A stretch of DNA of 8,843 nt, from NCBI GenBank assembly GCA_017540285.1, contig JAFYBI010000098.1, forward strand, positions 1 to 8,843. Reading direction: 5' to 3'. Shown in pieces: positions 6,748 through 8,843 of the stretch (position 1 is its first letter; every line of letters starts with the position of its first letter). A model generated the notes under the pieces. It did not search any database. It saw only the letters and a list, made by a program, of their open reading frames with translations, and was not told the DNA's origin. The translations under genes and the position numbers were made by a program. The stretch comes from Clostridia bacterium. GTDB taxonomy: Bacteria; Bacillota; Clostridia; Oscillospirales; CAG-272.

Positions 6748-8249
6748 TTCGCGGCCTCTCTTCTGTCGTCGCTCCTCTGCTCGGGTTTCGGCGCGGCGGC
6801 TTTCGGCAGCGTGAAGACGAAGCGGCACCATTTGCCGTATTCGCTCTCTACCCGGATCTTTTCGCTGTGCGCCTCGATGATCGTCTGGGAGATATACAGG
6901 CCGAGGCCCGCGCCGGTCTTGTCGAGCCCGCGGCTCTTGTCGCTCTTGTAGAAGCGGTCGAAGACGTAGGGCAAGTCGTCCGGAGAGATGCCGTCGCCTT
7001 CGTTGTAGACGCTGATCTCGACCTTCGCGCCGGCGTCGTGGATCCCGACGACGTACCGTCCGCCGGGCCGCGAGAACTTGATCGCGTTGTCGCAGAGATT
7101 ATAGAGCACCTGATGGATCGCGTCGAGGTCCGCCGTGACGTACATGTTGTCGCGGTCCGCGTCGAACTGCACGTCGAGCTGTTTCTCCTCGAGCCGCTGT
7201 TCCGAGGAGATGATGATCTGCCGCGCCATCTCGCAGATGTCGACCGTCGTCATCGTGAACTTGCGCTCGCCCGCCTGGATCTTCGTCAGGTCCAGAAGCG
7301 ACGACACGAGGCGGGACAGACGGAGCACCTCCGAGCGGATGACCTCGAGGTAATGCGGGATCTTTTCCTTCGGGATCACGCCCTGCAGGATCGCGTCGAT
7401 GAAGCCGGAGATCGTCGTCATCGGCGTGCGCAGGTCGTGCGAGATGTTCGCGAGGAAGAGCCGACGCGTCTCCTCGCTGTGCTGGAGCGTCGTCGCCATG
7501 TTGTTGAACGCGACCGCCAGCTCCGCCACCTCGTCGTTGCCGCTCACGGGGACGCGCGCGTCGAAATGACCGTTCGCGAATTCCTTTGCCGCGCGGCTCA
7601 TCGACCGCAGAGGCGAGACGAGGCGCTCGGTGATGAAATATACCGCGATGAGGGCCGCGAGCATCAGCCAGAGCGTCGAGACGATGATCGTCTTGATCAT
7701 CGCTTCGAGCAGCTCGTCCATGTCGGTGTTCGCGGTCGTCGCCATGACGGAACCGACCACGCGGCCGTCCGTCGTCGAGATCGGGGCGATATAGATCCGG
7801 TGCTTCTCCTCGAAGAACCCTTCGATCGTATCGTAGCGGGAGACGCGCTCGTTCGCCGCGACCACCGCGTTGAGCTCCTCCGGATAGACGTGTTCGCCGT
7901 CCGCGAGGATGCCCGCCTTGTCCGCGCCGCCCACGAGCATCACGCGCCCCATGCCGTCCGCGACGTACAGGGTCACGTTGTCGAAGCTCGCGACCATCGC
8001 GTCGAGAACGGGCTCGAGCAGGACGACGCTCCGGGTGAGGTAGTCGTTGAAGACCAGCTCGCCGCTCTGCTTGTAGTCCTTCACGATGAAGTCGGAGGCG
8101 TTGTAGGTGATGTTCGCGAGGGTCCGGGTCTTGTTGTTCTCGTCGTAGATGTTCACGAGGGACGTGATGATCGACGTCGAGAGAAAGATGCTCACGATGT
8201 TGATGAGCATGAACGCGGAAATGTATTTGACGAAAATGCTTTTGAACAT
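6744..8249 (-). CDS. Membrane sensor histidine kinase of an OmpR/PhoB-type two-component system
   Basis: A 501-residue sensor kinase that should autophosphorylate on His and pass phosphate to the adjacent regulator. Order of parts: membrane helix (about 7-32), extracytoplasmic sensor of about 150 residues (33-182), second helix (185-206), HAMP (about 207-259), and the HisKA dimerisation domain with ISHDLRTP (His271). The ATPase domain has N-box LYNLCDNAIKF (Asn384, Asn388), G1 box GDGIS (418-422), F-box FDRFYK (430-435) and G2 box GAGLGLYIS (446-454). All catalytic residues are present. The tail (about 482-501) is Lys/Arg/Pro/Ala-rich. The start at 8249 is chosen because the first helix follows directly; its ribosome site (GGAT, 7 bases away) is weak. 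An in-frame ATG at 8327 with AGGA upstream would add 26 residues encoded across a hairpin, and is less likely. The signal sensed is unknown. Confidence 0.95.
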   Translation of the reverse strand: MFKSIFVKYISAFMLINIVSIFLSTSIITSLVNIYDENNKTRTLANITYNASDFIVKDYKQSGELVFNDYLTRSVVLLEPVLDAMVASFDNVTLYVADGMGRVMLVGGADKAGILADGEHVYPEELNAVVAANERVSRYDTIEGFFEEKHRIYIAPISTTDGRVVGSVMATTANTDMDELLEAMIKTIIVSTLWLMLAALIAVYFITERLVSPLRSMSRAAKEFANGHFDARVPVSGNDEVAELAVAFNNMATTLQHSEETRRLFLANISHDLRTPMTTISGFIDAILQGVIPKEKIPHYLEVIRSEVLRLSRLVSSLLDLTKIQAGERKFTMTTVDICEMARQIIISSEQRLEEKQLDVQFDADRDNMYVTADLDAIHQVLYNLCDNAIKFSRPGGRYVVGIHDAGAKVEISVYNEGDGISPDDLPYVFDRFYKSDKSRGLDKTGAGLGLYISQTIIEAHSEKIRVESEYGKWCRFVFTLPKAAAPKPEQRSDDRREAAK

Positions 8250-8288
8250 GATTCCGATCCGTTTGCCGCGAAATTTTCCGAAAAAGCT

Positions 8289-8324
8289 CCCTGACAGAAC
8301 ACAGGGCGGTATCGTGCCGCCCTG
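8289..8324 (-). other. Two overlapping hairpins in the regulator-kinase gap
   Basis: Between the regulator stop and the kinase start, the minus strand contains a perfect 8-bp stem CAGGGCGG/CCGCCCTG with a 7-base loop (8324-8302). Its 3' strand ends in CCCTG, which can instead pair with CAGGG at 8293-8289. That makes a 5-bp hairpin followed by AGC and five T (8285-8281). The two structures cannot form together. The first could be an mRNA stability or processing element. The second looks like a weak terminator or attenuator that would lower kinase and methyltransferase expression relative to the regulator. The function is inference from structure alone. Confidence 0.5.
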
Positions 8325-8343
8325 CATGCTTGTCCTGAATTTC

Positions 8344-8843
8344 TTACTGAATCAGCTCGAATTTGTAGCCGACGCCCCAGACGGTCTTGAGAGTCCACTT
8401 GTCGGAGACGCCTTCGAGCTTCTCGCGCAGTCTCTTCACGTGCACGTCGACCGTGCGGGAGTCGCCGAGATAGTCGAAGCCCCAAACCTTGTCGAGGAGC
8501 TGGTCGCGCGAGAACACGCGGTTGAAATTCGAGGCGAGGAAGTAGAGCAGCTCGAGCTCCTTCGGCGGAATGTCGACCGCCTTGCCGTTGAGCTTGAGTT
8601 CGTACTTCTGCTTCGAGATCTCCATGTTCTCGAACTTGATCGTCTCGTCGTCGCTCTGGTTGTCGTACGCCGTATAGCGGCGGAGAACGGCCTTGACGCG
8701 CGCCGAGAGCTCCTTCATGTCGAAGGGCTTGACCACGTAATCGTCCGCGCCGAGCTCAAGACCCACGACCTTGTCGAGGACCTCGTCCTTCGCGGTGATC
8801 ATGATGACGGGCTTCGAGGAGATCGCGCGGATCTCGCGGCAGA
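8344..8843 (-). CDS. OmpR/PhoB-family response regulator (5' end cut by the window)
   Basis: The visible 165 residues are the C-terminal part of a DNA-binding response regulator; roughly 60-70 N-terminal residues, including the phospho-accepting Asp, lie outside. The receiver remnant shows PVIMITAK, with the conserved Thr, then GLELGADDYVVKPF with the conserved Lys (beta4 to beta5). The winged-helix effector domain follows, with DIPPKELELLYFLASN, FSRDQLLDKVWGF, SRTVDVHVKRLREKLE and the wing GVGYKFE near the C-terminus. The stop is TAA at 8346-8344. The cognate kinase follows after 94 bases, so the two form a two-component pair. Target genes are not evident in the window. An ATG at 8802 lies inside the receiver domain and is not the start, because the frame stays open to the edge with receiver sequence. 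Confidence 0.95.
   Translation of the reverse strand, partial: CREIRAISSKPVIMITAKDEVLDKVVGLELGADDYVVKPFDMKELSARVKAVLRRYTAYDNQSDDETIKFENMEISKQKYELKLNGKAVDIPPKELELLYFLASNFNRVFSRDQLLDKVWGFDYLGDSRTVDVHVKRLREKLEGVSDKWTLKTVWGVGYKFELIQ

Noticed and set aside
6726..8294. Plus-strand open frame of 522 codons opposite the sensor kinase
   Set aside because: It is antisense to an intact kinase with all catalytic boxes, and its translation is Arg/Asp/Val/His-rich without a fold signature.
8250..8327. Longer sensor kinase starting at ATG 8327
   Set aside because: An AGGA lies nearby so it is possible, but the added 26 residues are encoded across the hairpin region and do not look like a kinase N-terminus. 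The ATG at 8249 leads straight into the first membrane helix.
1..8843. CRISPR array, insertion sequence, phage or tRNA/rRNA genes
   Set aside because: No spaced direct repeats, transposase or integrase motifs, or structural RNA signatures were seen. Real genes occupy almost the whole window.

Overview
The window looks like a chromosomal segment of a GC-rich, endospore-forming member of the Firmicutes (Bacillota), probably class Clostridia. A GerA/SpoVAF-type spore germination protein points to sporulation. The exporter, regulator and two-component genes are of clostridial type, Shine-Dalgarno sites are strong, and GC is high, with the only clearly AT-rich patch at a promoter. The lineage is inferred from protein character, not from a database search. 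All genes are on the minus strand, so transcription runs from high to low coordinates. Two genes are cut by the window edges.

In transcription order, block 1 (8843 to 5570) is a two-component system with a tRNA/rRNA-modification-type enzyme attached. It holds an OmpR/PhoB-family response regulator (5' end missing), a 94-base gap with two mutually exclusive hairpins, a membrane sensor histidine kinase, and a THUMP-domain RNA methyltransferase of the RlmL/YpsC family. The methyltransferase start codon overlaps the kinase stop as ATGA. An intrinsic terminator closes the block.

Block 2 (5517 to 4061) is a single GerA-family germination gene between two intrinsic terminators. No gerB or gerC partner lies beside it, and no vegetative promoter is visible.

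Block 3 (3969 to 1 and beyond) is a compact, self-regulated drug-efflux-type operon. It has a near-consensus sigma-A promoter, a 27-bp near-perfect palindrome just downstream of the -10 box, a MarR-family repressor, and two ABC exporter half-transporters. The three genes overlap (TTGA, then TAATG). The first half-transporter has a degenerate ATPase site (Asp for the catalytic Glu, Gln for the switch His) but a canonical LSGGQ. The second has a variant signature beginning LSQ. Together they fit an asymmetric heterodimeric exporter of the TM287/288, BmrCD or LmrCD type. The likely logic is that MarR represses its own operon until a ligand releases it, and the exporter then removes the ligand.

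I found no mobile element, CRISPR array, RNA gene or clearly new system. The most informative observations are the promoter/operator, the asymmetric ATPase sites, the two-hairpin gap, and the isolated germination gene.
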